Source: Pedobacter cryoconitis (GTDB lineage: Bacteria > Bacteroidota > Bacteroidia > Sphingobacteriales > Sphingobacteriaceae). From it: 64,000 nucleotides of DNA. The stretch spans positions 372,001 to 436,000 of the forward strand of contig NZ_JACHCC010000002.1 in NCBI RefSeq assembly GCF_014207135.1, written 5' to 3'. Under the pieces are notes generated by a model that was given only the letters and a program-made list of their open reading frames with translations, did no database searches and was not told the DNA's origin. Made by a program: the position numbers and the translations under genes. Positions 27,717-36,959 of the stretch are shown in pieces. Position 1 is the stretch's first letter, and the number at the start of each line of letters is the position of its first letter.

Positions 27717-28722
27717 CTGCTAAACTGTCTATAGACAAAGTAAACCTTGGCGAACGCATGTTCTTCAGCCCTTCATTAAAGATTGCCTTGCCATATAACA
27801 GTTGCCCCTGGTAAGAGCCAAGATCTAATTTACCTGTACCTAACCCTTCCATAACCTCCTTCAGATTTACATGCTGCATCTCAGGATCATGAGCCGTACC
27901 AGGAACTTTAGATGAATCTGCCAGTTTAAACATCAGCATGGCATAAACGATGTTAGTGATCTGCCTCATGATAAAAAACCGGGAGCTGTTATACTCACTT
28001 AAACTATCTCCAAAATAACCTTGTAAAAGCTGTTCTTCCTGTTCAGCCGTGTGTACAAAAAAGTTCGCTGCAATAGCCAGGTCTACATACCGGTCATTCT
28101 TAAATGCCGCATCCCAGTCAATAACCCATATTTTTTGTCCATCACAAACCATATTATTAGGATTGAGGTCATTATGACTCGAGACCTTGTCTTCATCATG
28201 CCATGGATAGTGTTTTCGGATTATTCCATAATAGTGATCACACTCATCAAAGACCGGCCCCGACAACATTTTCGATATTTTGAACCCACCAATCAGTCCA
28301 TCGACAGTTTCCAGCAGGTTATTTTCTTTTGTAAAAAGCGGGATTGCATGTATAGCACGTATAGTTCCGGCAAGTTCCTTTATTAACAAATCAGAACTAG
28401 TATAAGCAGTCCTTAATGGTATAGGATTTACAAAACCAGTAACAGAAATACCTTCTGCATGATTCAGATAATAAATTGGCGGGGATACACCAGCCCGGGC
28501 AGCAAGCTCCGCACAGGTTGGTTCCATAGCTGAATAGGGATTAATCTCTTTATCCAACTTTAATACATATGGCCTGTCATTCACGATAATCTTATATACC
28601 AATGAAGATGACAATCCACCTGTTAATTGGATAATGTCTGATACGGTTGCCGTATTAAAAGCCTGAAGTAAGGCTTGCTCAACTAGAGTTAGTTTTTCTT
28701 CCGGAATAAGTGATTGTATCAT
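27700..28722 (-). CDS. Aminoglycoside phosphotransferase/choline kinase-like protein
   Basis: This 340-aa protein has the APH/choline-kinase fold (PF01636). The nucleotide-binding N-lobe contains LTGGLSSSLVYKIIV and YVLKLDKEIN. The catalytic loop is SHNDLNPNNMV and the metal-binding motif is WVIDWDAAF. These are the key residues of an active phosphotransferase. The substrate may be a small alcohol such as choline, ethanolamine or a sugar rather than a drug, as for most relatives outside resistance cassettes. It follows the MarR gene by six bp and is most likely co-transcribed. Confidence 0.88.
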   Translation of the reverse strand: MIQSLIPEEKLTLVEQALLQAFNTATVSDIIQLTGGLSSSLVYKIIVNDRPYVLKLDKEINPYSAMEPTCAELAARAGVSPPIYYLNHAEGISVTGFVNPIPLRTAYTSSDLLIKELAGTIRAIHAIPLFTKENNLLETVDGLIGGFKISKMLSGPVFDECDHYYGIIRKHYPWHDEDKVSSHNDLNPNNMVCDGQKIWVIDWDAAFKNDRYVDLAIAANFFVHTAEQEEQLLQGYFGDSLSEYNSSRFFIMRQITNIVYAMLMFKLADSSKVPGTAHDPEMQHVNLKEVMEGLGTGKLDLGSYQGQLLYGKAIFNEGLKNMRSPRFTLSIDSLAAGLLK

Positions 28723-28728
28723 GAAATT

Positions 28729-29160
28729 TTAATTAATATTACCACCAAGTTCAATCAGTATATCGATGAAAGCGCTTACATTTTTCTTCTTTGAAACTGA
28801 CATAATTTCATCGGCCAGGTAATTAGCTGTTTTCTTTGCATCTTCAAATAAAGATTGACCAGTCTCCGTCAGGACAACATAACTCACCCTTGCATCTCTT
28901 TCATTAGACTCACGGGATACCAGCCCATTTTTTTCCATAGGTAAAAGCATTCTGGTAATGCCAGAGGCAGTTATCCCTATTTTCTCAGCCAGGTCTACCC
29001 TACGCATCCGTTTATCTGCTGCCAGATCTAACAGATAGAGGATCATAAAATCACTAAAACCAATACCATGAACGTTCAGCTGATCAAAACGTCTGGAAAT
29101 TACAGCCTGGATCTTAGCCAGGTTCATCAATGCTTTAAGGGAGGTATTTATTGTTGACAT
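28729..29160 (-). CDS. MarR-family transcriptional regulator
   Basis: This 143-aa winged-helix protein has the MarR fold: dimerisation helix, recognition region MRRVDLAEKIGITASGITRML and wing VSRESNERDARVSYVVLTETG. It leads an operon with the kinase-like gene six bp downstream. A dyad at 29179-29194 upstream of its start is a candidate operator. Confidence 0.92.
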   Translation of the reverse strand: MSTINTSLKALMNLAKIQAVISRRFDQLNVHGIGFSDFMILYLLDLAADKRMRRVDLAEKIGITASGITRMLLPMEKNGLVSRESNERDARVSYVVLTETGQSLFEDAKKTANYLADEIMSVSKKKNVSAFIDILIELGGNIN

Positions 29161-29178
29161 ATACTTGACTACTCAATG

Positions 29179-29194
29179 ATTATACAATGATAAT
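29179..29194. promoter_or_regulatory. Candidate operator of the MarR gene
   Basis: ATTAT-N6-ATAAT lies 19 bp upstream of the marR-like start. The word CAATGAT also occurs twice in tandem there. Short, AT-rich sites like this can occur by chance. Confidence 0.3.
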
Positions 29195-29406
29195 ACATTT
29201 TACTGAAGAAACAAAACAGCCGACTTAACTCCCTGTTATTTAGCTAAAAATATTAACTCTGCCTAAAGTATGCCCCGGAAGAAATACCAGATAAATTGCT
29301 GATTCAAAGTTCAATTCTAAGAATTTTTACACCCGGATTCCCCCCCTGACATAGGGTTGTCACAACCAGGGCTTTTATTTGTACTGATAACAGAACCCAT
29401 ACTAAA

Positions 29407-29979
29407 ATGGATACAGAAACATTTTGTCCTGCAAGCCGGAAACAATGGCGATTATGGTTAACCAAAAATCATGGCCATAAACAAGCTGTCTGGCTTGTTT
29501 ATTATAAAAAAAAGGCTGATACCGCACCGATGTCCTGGAGCGATGCTGTTGATGAAGCCCTATGTTTTGGATGGATCGACAGCAAAAGAGTGGCCCTGGA
29601 CGAAGAAAAATTTATGCAGTTTTTCAGCAGACGAAAAACAAATAGTACCTGGTCAAAAATTAATAAGGAAAAAATCCGGCAACTCATAGAAACAGGACTG
29701 ATGACCCAGGCGGGTTACCAAAGCATCGAGGCTGCCAGACAAAATGGTTCATGGACAATGATAGACGATGTAGAAGAATTAACAATACCACAAGACCTGG
29801 AACGGGCATTCAAAACTAAACCAGGTTCAAAAGACTTCTTTTTAAGTTTAAGCAAATCTGTCAGAAAAGCTCTTTTACAATGGATTGTGCTTGCCAGAAG
29901 AATTCAGACCAGAGAAAACCGAATTCATGAGATCGCAGACCGCGCAGCTCAAAAACTAAAACCGAAACAGTTCAGTTAG
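29407..29979 (+). CDS. YdeI/OmdA-family protein
   Basis: This 190-aa protein belongs to the YdeI/OmpD-associated family. The signature part is WLVYYKKKADTAPMSWSDAVDEALCFGWIDSK followed by the SRRKTNSTWSKIN block. Members occur widely in Bacteroidota; a link to bacteriocin or polymyxin protection has been reported for relatives, but the mechanism is not known. No signal peptide is present. It stands alone, between the MarR operator region and a terminator. Confidence 0.88.
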   Translation: MDTETFCPASRKQWRLWLTKNHGHKQAVWLVYYKKKADTAPMSWSDAVDEALCFGWIDSKRVALDEEKFMQFFSRRKTNSTWSKINKEKIRQLIETGLMTQAGYQSIEAARQNGSWTMIDDVEELTIPQDLERAFKTKPGSKDFFLSLSKSVRKALLQWIVLARRIQTRENRIHEIADRAAQKLKPKQFS

Positions 29980-29984
29980 GAGAA

Positions 29985-30012
29985 AACCGCTTCCCTTTTC
30001 AGAAAAGCGGTT
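29985..30012. terminator. Bidirectional terminator between ydeI-like and GH18-like genes
   Basis: AACCGCTT (29985-29992) pairs with AAGCGGTT (30005-30012) around a 12-nt loop, in the short gap between two convergent genes. Confidence 0.65.
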
Positions 30013-30024
30013 CATGAAAATTTA

Positions 30025-31179
30025 TTATTGATATATCAGTTTCCGGTTATAAAATAAATTAGATATCGCCGAGTAATTTGCTAAATCAGTTGCTTTTACA
30101 TCGAAGTACATCATAAATTTATAGCTATTATCTTTTACATATTTTGCTGCTGCAAGTCCGGATTGTGTTGTATTAAGTTTATCTGCAAAGTCAACCCCCA
30201 GACCTAATCTGGCCTTAGTCATTCCAGCTTTTTCATACATACCTAACCTGGATGAAGGTGAGCTTTGATAACCCATTTCCCATCCGTAATCCAAAAGCCC
30301 TGAAAGAACAAATTTACTTCCCTCAACCGAAATAGAAGCCTGAAAATCTGCATTATCAACCCATAATGCCTTTGAAGTAATCAAAACTTTTCCCGGATGT
30401 CTGCTATCTTCAGCCTTCCATAGTTTTTTCAGTTCGTATAATACCCTTAACATAGACTCATTGTAAGTTGTACCCGAGTAGCTTGCCCACTCTTCGTCAA
30501 TATCAATCCCATCGTACTGATAAAGATTGATAGACTCATTGATCTGCACCGCAAATTTACGGGCAGCATCCTGCGTTGCAAAACTTTTCCAGCCAGCATT
30601 TTCATGATCTGGCATAATGCACATCAGAACCGTAGCCCCAGTAGCTTTGACATCCAGGATATCCTGCTTCAATTCATTATTCATCGTTAAGGAATACCTT
30701 CCCGCATCACCAGTGGTAGTTTTAACCCCGCTTGAATTATAGAGATCATTTGGGTTCAGTGCTTTGGCCGAAGGCGAAAAACTTGCAGAAGAGCTCCATT
30801 CTTTATAAGCAAGCACATAATCTCCCAGATCAGTACCTGTTTCACCCCTAAGTTTTTTCGATTTGGCAGGTATGATCTTTGCAGACTCAAATACAATGGC
30901 AATATCAAAAAACCGCTGAGCATCGTTTGTCTTTAGCTCGGCCGGACTAAGCTCAAATTTGAATTTGCCAACGTTGGTAATACGGCCGGAATTTACCTTC
31001 AGATAAGCAACTTGTTTCAATTTTTCATCTTTTACGACAAGTATCGGATTGGTACTTGCTACCGCTTGCCTGTTGGCTGCAGCATCATTTCCCTTTGCAG
31101 CTCCCTTGTCTTTCCGACAAGCATAAAAGGATAAACAGAGGGCTAATAATAATGAGCCTGAGAGCAGTTCTTTTTTCAT
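30025..31179 (-). CDS. GH18-like lipoprotein (chitinase / endo-beta-N-acetylglucosaminidase type)
   Basis: This 384-aa lipoprotein (lipobox LSFYAC then RKDKG) has the GH18 catalytic signature YDGIDIDEEW, matching DXXDXDXE with the acid Glu at the last position. Members split chitin or the GlcNAc-GlcNAc core of N-glycans. The N-terminal 100 or so residues (LVVKDEKLKQVAYLKVNSGRI) look like a small beta-domain as in Bacteroidota ENGase-type proteins. It would act at the cell surface. With the PNGase F-like and GH20 enzymes elsewhere in the window it fits N-glycan breakdown. Confidence 0.87.
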   Translation of the reverse strand: MKKELLSGSLLLALCLSFYACRKDKGAAKGNDAAANRQAVASTNPILVVKDEKLKQVAYLKVNSGRITNVGKFKFELSPAELKTNDAQRFFDIAIVFESAKIIPAKSKKLRGETGTDLGDYVLAYKEWSSSASFSPSAKALNPNDLYNSSGVKTTTGDAGRYSLTMNNELKQDILDVKATGATVLMCIMPDHENAGWKSFATQDAARKFAVQINESINLYQYDGIDIDEEWASYSGTTYNESMLRVLYELKKLWKAEDSRHPGKVLITSKALWVDNADFQASISVEGSKFVLSGLLDYGWEMGYQSSPSSRLGMYEKAGMTKARLGLGVDFADKLNTTQSGLAAAKYVKDNSYKFMMYFDVKATDLANYSAISNLFYNRKLIYQ

Positions 31180-31246
31180 TGGTTTCTAGTTTTTAAGGTT
31201 ATCTTAAAATTAAGAATTTAAAAGGAAATTTGCTATCTTGTCAAGT

Positions 31247-31450
31247 ATGAAAACCAAAAAACCGCTAATCCCAGCACCGATACTTATGGCTATCGGATTA
31301 CTATTCGTCTCATTACCTCTTATAATTAATCACTATCTGAAAATACCAGATTTTTTACGCGGTTCTTTGATAGGAATAGGATTAGGACTTGAGATCATTG
31401 CGCTCATTCTGTTGACACGGAAGAAAAAATCTGGTACGCCGATATTTTAA
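31247..31450 (+). CDS. Small two-span membrane protein
   Basis: This 67-aa protein starts at the ATG at 31247; a TTG nine bp earlier is less likely. It has two hydrophobic segments (about residues 7-25 and 37-56) around a short loop, ending in a basic tail (RKKKSGTPIF). No function can be assigned. It overlaps the next, convergent gene by 4 bp. Confidence 0.6.
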   Translation: MKTKKPLIPAPILMAIGLLFVSLPLIINHYLKIPDFLRGSLIGIGLGLEIIALILLTRKKKSGTPIF

Positions 31451-32385
31451 TCCTTAAAAACTGCTGCACATAAAGCCATATTCATAGCTGCACCAGCAAC
31501 TGAACCAGTTGATACTGCCACAGACACCGAGCGCATAGCCGAATTATCGCCGCAGGCATATAATCCTGGTATTGTAGTCTGTTGGAAATCATCAACCTTC
31601 AGCAAACCCCGGTCTGTGAGTTCGCAACCTAATTCAACAGGTATTTTACAGTGTTGCTCAAAAGGTGGTGTAGTGTAGATGGCGTTCAACAGATGTTCAG
31701 ATCCGTCCTGCAGCAACACCGCTGAAAGGTGCCCATTCTGATGTATAAAAGCCTTTATTTTCTGCTGTTCAACCCGGATATTATTTTTCTTAAGTAATTT
31801 ATTTTGTTCTGCATTGAATGTAGCTGGGCCATCTGTAAAAATGGTAAGTTTTGGGGTAAGATTAGTGACCAGCTGTGCATAATGAAATGCCATATCGCCA
31901 TTGGCAAGAATACCGGTTGTCTGGTTCCGGAACTCATATCCATGACAATACGGGCAATGGATAATGGATATTCCCCAACAATCCGTAAAGCCGTCAGTTG
32001 AAGGCATCAAATCTTTAAGACCAGTAGCAAAGAGGACCTTTTTCGCTGAAAATGTAACCTCTGACCAGGTTTTGACTTCAAAAAGCTCTTCATTTTTGTG
32101 TACTTCCACAACGTGATCTTCATGGAATGACACCGTTTCATACTTCAGTACCTGCGTTTTAGCTTTTTTGGAAATATCAGCTGGTTTCTCTCCGTCCCTT
32201 GTGATAAAATTGTGCGAATGCGGAGTTTGCCTGTTACAAGGTAAATTACTGTCAATGATCAGCACTTTTCTTAAAGAACGGCCTAAAGCCATAGCCGCAG
32301 AAAGTCCTGCGTAACTACCACCAATTATAATAACATCAAATGTTAATGCCGCTGCTCCCTGAACTGTATTTGCTGAATTTGTCAT
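31447..32385 (-). CDS. Thioredoxin reductase-like FAD/NAD(P)H oxidoreductase
   Basis: This 312-aa flavoprotein has the two-dinucleotide-fold plan of thioredoxin reductases. The FAD loop is VIIIGGSYAGLSAAMALG, the redox-active pair is CPYC (IHCPYCHGYE) and the FAD motif YACGDNS is near the C-terminus. The nucleotide-binding loop for NADPH is weak (TGILANGDMAFHYAQL). It may reduce a disulphide partner, but no thioredoxin gene lies next to it. A divergent gene with a related role is not seen. Confidence 0.9.
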   Translation of the reverse strand: MTNSANTVQGAAALTFDVIIIGGSYAGLSAAMALGRSLRKVLIIDSNLPCNRQTPHSHNFITRDGEKPADISKKAKTQVLKYETVSFHEDHVVEVHKNEELFEVKTWSEVTFSAKKVLFATGLKDLMPSTDGFTDCWGISIIHCPYCHGYEFRNQTTGILANGDMAFHYAQLVTNLTPKLTIFTDGPATFNAEQNKLLKKNNIRVEQQKIKAFIHQNGHLSAVLLQDGSEHLLNAIYTTPPFEQHCKIPVELGCELTDRGLLKVDDFQQTTIPGLYACGDNSAMRSVSVAVSTGSVAGAAMNMALCAAVFKD

Positions 32386-32483
32386 TCCCTAAATTTGATT
32401 GGCAAAATTAGCCTTATTTATAGCTTCAATCTTACCACTTATCGGAGGAAAGATGGCACATATCACATATTATATCTGACTGA

Positions 32484-33443
32484 CTATTTCTGGTGCTGAT
32501 GTGCTTTCCTGTATTGCAGAGGTGTGAACCCGGTTAGCTTTTTGAAAAACCTCCCAAAATAAGAATCATCAGTAAAATTAAGATCCATGGCAATCATAGA
32601 CACCGTCGAATTGGTTTGTATCAAACGCGATTTGGCTTCCTGTAACAGCTGTTTCTGGATAAAATAACTAGCCGGAAAACCCGAAACTTCCTTCACCACA
32701 TCATTCAGATAATGCGGATGGACATGCAATAATCCGGCATAGGCATTCACCTGTTTCTTCTCCATAAAATGCTGATTGACCAAAAGCTGGAACCTGGCAA
32801 CCAATTGTTCTTTTCTGGATAAGTTAAAGGACTCGCCGGTTATCTTTTGCTGATAGATCCGCTCGGCCTCCAGAAGGATAATATTCAGAAACATTCTAAC
32901 CAGTAAATCATCATTAAAAGTTTTTTTCTGACACCTTTCGGATTTGAGTTTCCAGAACAAATGTTGCATCATCTGTGCTTCCCGGTCAGATAAATTGAGG
33001 TATGGAACTTTATCCAGCTGAAAAAAAGGGAACTGATTAAGCGTAATCTGATGTTTGATACAGAGCAGAAAGTAATCTGCATCAAACATACAGACAATCC
33101 CCTTCAGGTCTTCGCTCCAGGATTCAGTAGAATGAAGCTGATTCTCAGAGATAAAATACATGCTCTGCGGACCAAACTTATATTTCTGATGGCCAATGAC
33201 TTCTTCTACTTCCCCTTCTGCCAAAAGAATAATGCTATAAAATTTCCTCCTTGTCTGAAGACCGATATGTTTGTTGTGTAATTTCTTTAAATCTTCTAAA
33301 GCTACAATTTCCAGAAAACCGTTTCCTTGTGCATACTCCAGCTGATTACATTCCGGACAAGTAGAATAATGCGAATCCTGAAGATAAAACTTCTTGAACT
33401 CCTCTACATTACGAATTTCTTTGATTTTAGAAGAATGCGGCAT
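32484..33443 (-). CDS. AraC-family transcriptional regulator
   Basis: This 319-aa regulator has an N-terminal cupin-type sensing domain (about 50-170, including LLAEGEVEEVIGHQKYKF and HSTESWSEDLKG) and the C-terminal double helix-turn-helix (about 220-315; HPHYLNDVVKEVSGFPAS and MIAMDLNFTDDSYFGRFFKK then TGFTPLQYRK). Such proteins usually activate a metabolic operon. The target could be the flavoprotein gene 98 bp downstream, but nothing proves it. Confidence 0.92.
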   Translation of the reverse strand: MPHSSKIKEIRNVEEFKKFYLQDSHYSTCPECNQLEYAQGNGFLEIVALEDLKKLHNKHIGLQTRRKFYSIILLAEGEVEEVIGHQKYKFGPQSMYFISENQLHSTESWSEDLKGIVCMFDADYFLLCIKHQITLNQFPFFQLDKVPYLNLSDREAQMMQHLFWKLKSERCQKKTFNDDLLVRMFLNIILLEAERIYQQKITGESFNLSRKEQLVARFQLLVNQHFMEKKQVNAYAGLLHVHPHYLNDVVKEVSGFPASYFIQKQLLQEAKSRLIQTNSTVSMIAMDLNFTDDSYFGRFFKKLTGFTPLQYRKAHQHQK

Positions 33444-33464
33444 TGTGATAAGATTAGCATCTGA

Positions 33465-33658
33465 CTACCAGTTTCTTCCCAGATTTTCTTTCCAATCATA
33501 AGGTAAGAGTTCTGCCAGACAAACGAAGATACCATCTTTCACTTCGACAACAGCCTTCAGATTTTCTTTTGACAGTTGACTGATTAGTTCCCTGCACCTT
33601 CCGCAAGGCGGGACTGCACGATATTTTGGGCAATCTGTTTTAAGTTATTGTTGTCCAT
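33465..33658 (-). pseudogene. Broken cytidine deaminase-like gene
   Basis: Leftward from the ATG at 33658 the frame reads MDNNNLKQIAQNIV, then meets a stop. In the next frame the C-terminal half of a cytidine deaminase is clear: PKYRAVPPCGRCRELISQL followed by AELLPYDWKENLG and a stop at 33465. The PCGRC motif that provides two zinc ligands is kept, but the central part with the catalytic CHAE-type motif is gone. An internal deletion with frameshift, leaving about 64 codons, explains this. Confidence 0.7.
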
Positions 33659-33673
33659 TGCTGCTGATTTAAT

Positions 33674-34279
33674 TTAGAGCTGTGATATGTACGATAAATA
33701 CCAATTAACAGCCTTTTGTTCTTCCCTCTTCAAAAAAGAATCTTTGGCATCATTATATTCAATCCCGTCTTTCCATTCCTGTAAGCTTAGTCTCTCTTTC
33801 AACTGCTGATATTCTTCTTTAATCTCTGGATGAGTACGCAGGTAATCTCTGAAAGCAATATGACGTGTCCAGTGTACTGAATCTAAAGGTAATACATGGA
33901 TGTGCGCTAAACGAAGATCCTGACGGTGTAATTGTTCGGTAATGGCAGCTGCCGATCTGATATGGAGCGGCAGGGATAAACTCTGCGGAGAAGACTTTAG
34001 CTTTACAAAAAAACGACGGTACGGCATCTGTTCATTATAGTTTTCGTAATAGACGTAATCTTTATCCATCAGCAAAGGCGGAACCTTATCAAGGTCATCT
34101 TCGTGCTGAACGCCTACTAAAATGTCAATGATAGGTTTAGCAGACAAGCCTTGTACGGATGTGCTGCCGATATGTTCGATCTCCGGGTTCAAAAAACCAA
34201 TAGCGCTGACAAGCTCTGCTTCGATCTCACTAAAATCCCGTTTCCACGTGGGGTCGTACTGTTGAATTGTGATTATCAT
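33674..34279 (-). CDS. GrpB-family nucleotidyltransferase-like protein
   Basis: This 201-aa protein matches the GrpB/UPF0157 family, which has a nucleotidyltransferase-like fold. The signature IEHIGSTSVQGLSAKPIIDILVGV is complete (G-S, then D-I as the metal-binding pattern). The C-terminal part holds the usual HWTRHIAFRDYLRTHPE block. The reaction is not known for the family. It lies 15 bp upstream of the broken deaminase gene. Confidence 0.9.
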   Translation of the reverse strand: MIITIQQYDPTWKRDFSEIEAELVSAIGFLNPEIEHIGSTSVQGLSAKPIIDILVGVQHEDDLDKVPPLLMDKDYVYYENYNEQMPYRRFFVKLKSSPQSLSLPLHIRSAAAITEQLHRQDLRLAHIHVLPLDSVHWTRHIAFRDYLRTHPEIKEEYQQLKERLSLQEWKDGIEYNDAKDSFLKREEQKAVNWYLSYISQL

Positions 34280-34459
34280 CTTTCAAAGTTAAGATATTTT
34301 GACTCCTGAGTTCCCTATGCTGAAACATACGTGCCAGGGGGCTTATAACTACATGTTTGCTCAAACAAACCTTCAATTCTGAGCAGGCTTCTTTCTTTTA
34401 TAATATTATGAAATATTGATATCATGTAACCTCAATTCCTGTTAACTTATTTTTTATTG

Positions 34460-34491
34460 TTTGATTTTTCACGATGTATTGTATAGTTTTG
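34460..34491 (+). promoter_or_regulatory. Promoter of the TonB-dependent receptor gene
   Basis: TTTG (34460-34463) and TAGTTTTG (34484-34491) are separated by 20 nt, an exact match to the Bacteroidota consensus. The start codon is 31 bp further on. Confidence 0.6.
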
Positions 34492-34522
34492 CTATTATTT
34501 TTAATTAATCTAAATAAGATAC

Positions 34523-36916
34523 ATGAATAAAATCTTACTATTAACAGCAGGGATGTTGCTTAAGTGTCTGATCTGTTTTGCGCAACAACCAGCAACCATT
34601 AAAGGCAGCGTTACAATATCCAACGGAAAGTCCGCACCACACATTTCTATTACAATCAAAGGCATAGGTGTCACCTCTGATGAAAAAGGACAGTTTATCA
34701 TTAAACAGATTAAAGCCGGGTCCTACATTATTAAAGCTTCAGCCGTTGGCATAAAGCACACTGAAAAGAATATTACGCTTAGTGCCGGAGAAACCAAAAT
34801 AGTCAATTTTATCTTAGCCGAGAATGACGAGGCCCTACAAGAAGTTAATATAGCAGCTATCAAAAACAAATATAAGATCAGTCTTCCTTCCGCTTCTTTA
34901 AGATTAAACGAGCCATTACTCGAAGCTCCACAGAATATTCAGATTGTTAGTGAGCAGGTGATCAAGGATCAGCAAATTACCAGTATGAGCGACGGATTGA
35001 TCAGAAATGTAAGTGGGGCTATACGTACCCAGCACTGGGCCGATATGTATGCAAACATTAAAATGAGGGGTTCACAGATCCAGGCCTTCAGGAATGGGTT
35101 CAATGTGGTTAATTCTTTTTGGGGGCCACTCACTGAAGATATGAGCTTTGTTGATCATGTAGAATTTGTGAAAGGCCCGGCAGGTTTTATGCTGGGTAGC
35201 GGCGATCCAAGCGGACTGTATAATGTTGTCACTAAAAAACCTACCGGAATCGATAAAGGAGAAGTGTCTTTTACGGCCGGAAGTTATGATATGTACCGTA
35301 CAACAGTCGACTTTGACAGAAAACTTACTGAGGATGGCAAACTGTTGTTCAGGCTCAATGCTTCGGGACAAAACAAAAAATCACACAGAGACTTTGAATA
35401 TAATGACAGATACAGCTTTGCCCCTGTCTTGTCTTATCAGACCGGGAATACAAAGATAACTGCAGAATATGTAGTGCAACAGGCAAAAATGAGCCAGGTT
35501 GGTTCTTCTTATATCTTTGGCGTAAAAGGTTACGGGACTTTCCCTGTTGATTTTTCGCAATCCGATCCCTTGATCCCTCCCACTACGATCAACGATCAAA
35601 GTGTCACCGTGAACGTGCAGCACCGCTTTGATGAGCATTGGAAACTAACCGCTCAGGGAGCTTACTACAATTATAAAATGTCGGGTAACAGCGCCTGGCC
35701 GTCAAAAGTAAATGCCGATGGAACACTTATCCGCAGTATCGGTATATGGGATGCGGCCAGCAGCATGAAACTGGCACAGGTATTTTTGAACGGAAACTTT
35801 AATACAGGAGGCATTCAGCACCGTATTCTGGCCGGTTTTGATGCCGGTAATAAAAAGTACGAGGCAGATTGGAATGCAAGTGTTCAACTGGATACGGATC
35901 AAAACCCATTTAACAGTGAACATCCTGTTTACGGTACCAATCCCGCAGCCTATACTGCTTTTAACACCAGACGTTTAACTCCTTTGAAAGAAAGGGCAAT
36001 AGATGCACAGGGATTAATCGGATCTAAATACCACTCTTTTTATCTGCAGGAAGAACTTGGCTTTTTCAGCAATAAATTAAGGCTGACACTTGCCGGAAGA
36101 TATACAGACCTCAGTGAATACAACTGGGGCACCCCTCCGGAAACCCCAAACAAAGCTAGTCAGTTTTCACCAAGATTTGGCCTGAGCTATTCTATTGATC
36201 ATAAAACCTCTGTCTACGCTGTTTATGACAAGGCTTTTATTCCTCAAAGCGGAATACTACGCGACAACGCACAGGTTAAGCCACTGACCGGGGTCAATAC
36301 AGAAATCGGCATCAAAAAAGATTGGTTTGATAATAGATTCAATACTACTTTATCCTTGTACCGCATTGTCAAACAAAACGAATTAACCAGCGACCCTACT
36401 GATCCAAGAAGAGTATATAGTGTCGTTCTGGGTGAAAAAAGAGTACAGGGGATCGAATTTGATCTGAGAGGCGAAATTACCAGAGGGCTGCAGCTTATTG
36501 CCAATTATGCCTATACCGACGGGAAAGTAACTAAAGCTAATCCTGACGTGGAAAGCATCAAGGTTGGTGACGTTGTACCAGGATTTGCAAAACATACCGC
36601 AAACAGCTGGTTAAGCTATACACTACAGGATGGTCTTTTGAAAGGTGCCGGAGTTTCAACCGGTTTTTCATGGCAGATAGGCCGTGTACCAGGGACATGG
36701 AGCAGAACTGACAATAAACCCTTACCAAATTATTTCCGCCTGGATGGTGGTCTGTTCTGGGGACTTGACAAGATCAAAATCACCGGTAATGTGTTTAATA
36801 TATTAAATAAATACCTGTACGATGGTGAGGTCTATAATTTTGGGACTGTCACCACTTATGCCTGGCAGACAGAACCATTAAGAAACTATAGATTAAGTAT
36901 TGCTTATAGATTCTAA
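34523..36916 (+). CDS. TonB-dependent siderophore-type receptor
   Basis: This 797-aa outer-membrane receptor has a signal peptide (about 1-21, LICFAQ), a carboxypeptidase-regulatory-like domain (about 25-100), a plug (about 125-235, with LLEAPQNIQIVSEQVIKDQQ and VEFVKGPAGFMLGSGDPSG, as in FhuA/FpvA-type receptors) and a barrel to the C-terminal LSIAYRF. Its size fits a siderophore rather than a SusC protein. It has its own promoter at 34460. Three genes on the opposite strand downstream include a low-affinity iron-permease-like gene, suggesting an iron context. Confidence 0.92.
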   Translation: MNKILLLTAGMLLKCLICFAQQPATIKGSVTISNGKSAPHISITIKGIGVTSDEKGQFIIKQIKAGSYIIKASAVGIKHTEKNITLSAGETKIVNFILAENDEALQEVNIAAIKNKYKISLPSASLRLNEPLLEAPQNIQIVSEQVIKDQQITSMSDGLIRNVSGAIRTQHWADMYANIKMRGSQIQAFRNGFNVVNSFWGPLTEDMSFVDHVEFVKGPAGFMLGSGDPSGLYNVVTKKPTGIDKGEVSFTAGSYDMYRTTVDFDRKLTEDGKLLFRLNASGQNKKSHRDFEYNDRYSFAPVLSYQTGNTKITAEYVVQQAKMSQVGSSYIFGVKGYGTFPVDFSQSDPLIPPTTINDQSVTVNVQHRFDEHWKLTAQGAYYNYKMSGNSAWPSKVNADGTLIRSIGIWDAASSMKLAQVFLNGNFNTGGIQHRILAGFDAGNKKYEADWNASVQLDTDQNPFNSEHPVYGTNPAAYTAFNTRRLTPLKERAIDAQGLIGSKYHSFYLQEELGFFSNKLRLTLAGRYTDLSEYNWGTPPETPNKASQFSPRFGLSYSIDHKTSVYAVYDKAFIPQSGILRDNAQVKPLTGVNTEIGIKKDWFDNRFNTTLSLYRIVKQNELTSDPTDPRRVYSVVLGEKRVQGIEFDLRGEITRGLQLIANYAYTDGKVTKANPDVESIKVGDVVPGFAKHTANSWLSYTLQDGLLKGAGVSTGFSWQIGRVPGTWSRTDNKPLPNYFRLDGGLFWGLDKIKITGNVFNILNKYLYDGEVYNFGTVTTYAWQTEPLRNYRLSIAYRF

Positions 36917-36927
36917 TTCAATAATAC

Positions 36928-36959
36928 AAATTACCAATTCCTTGTGGAATTGGTAATTT
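36928..36959. terminator. Bidirectional terminator after the TonB receptor
   Basis: Perfect 14-bp arms (AAATTACCAATTCC, 36928-36941; 36946-36959) around a 4-nt loop separate two convergent genes, overlapping the last codon of the leftward one. Confidence 0.8.
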
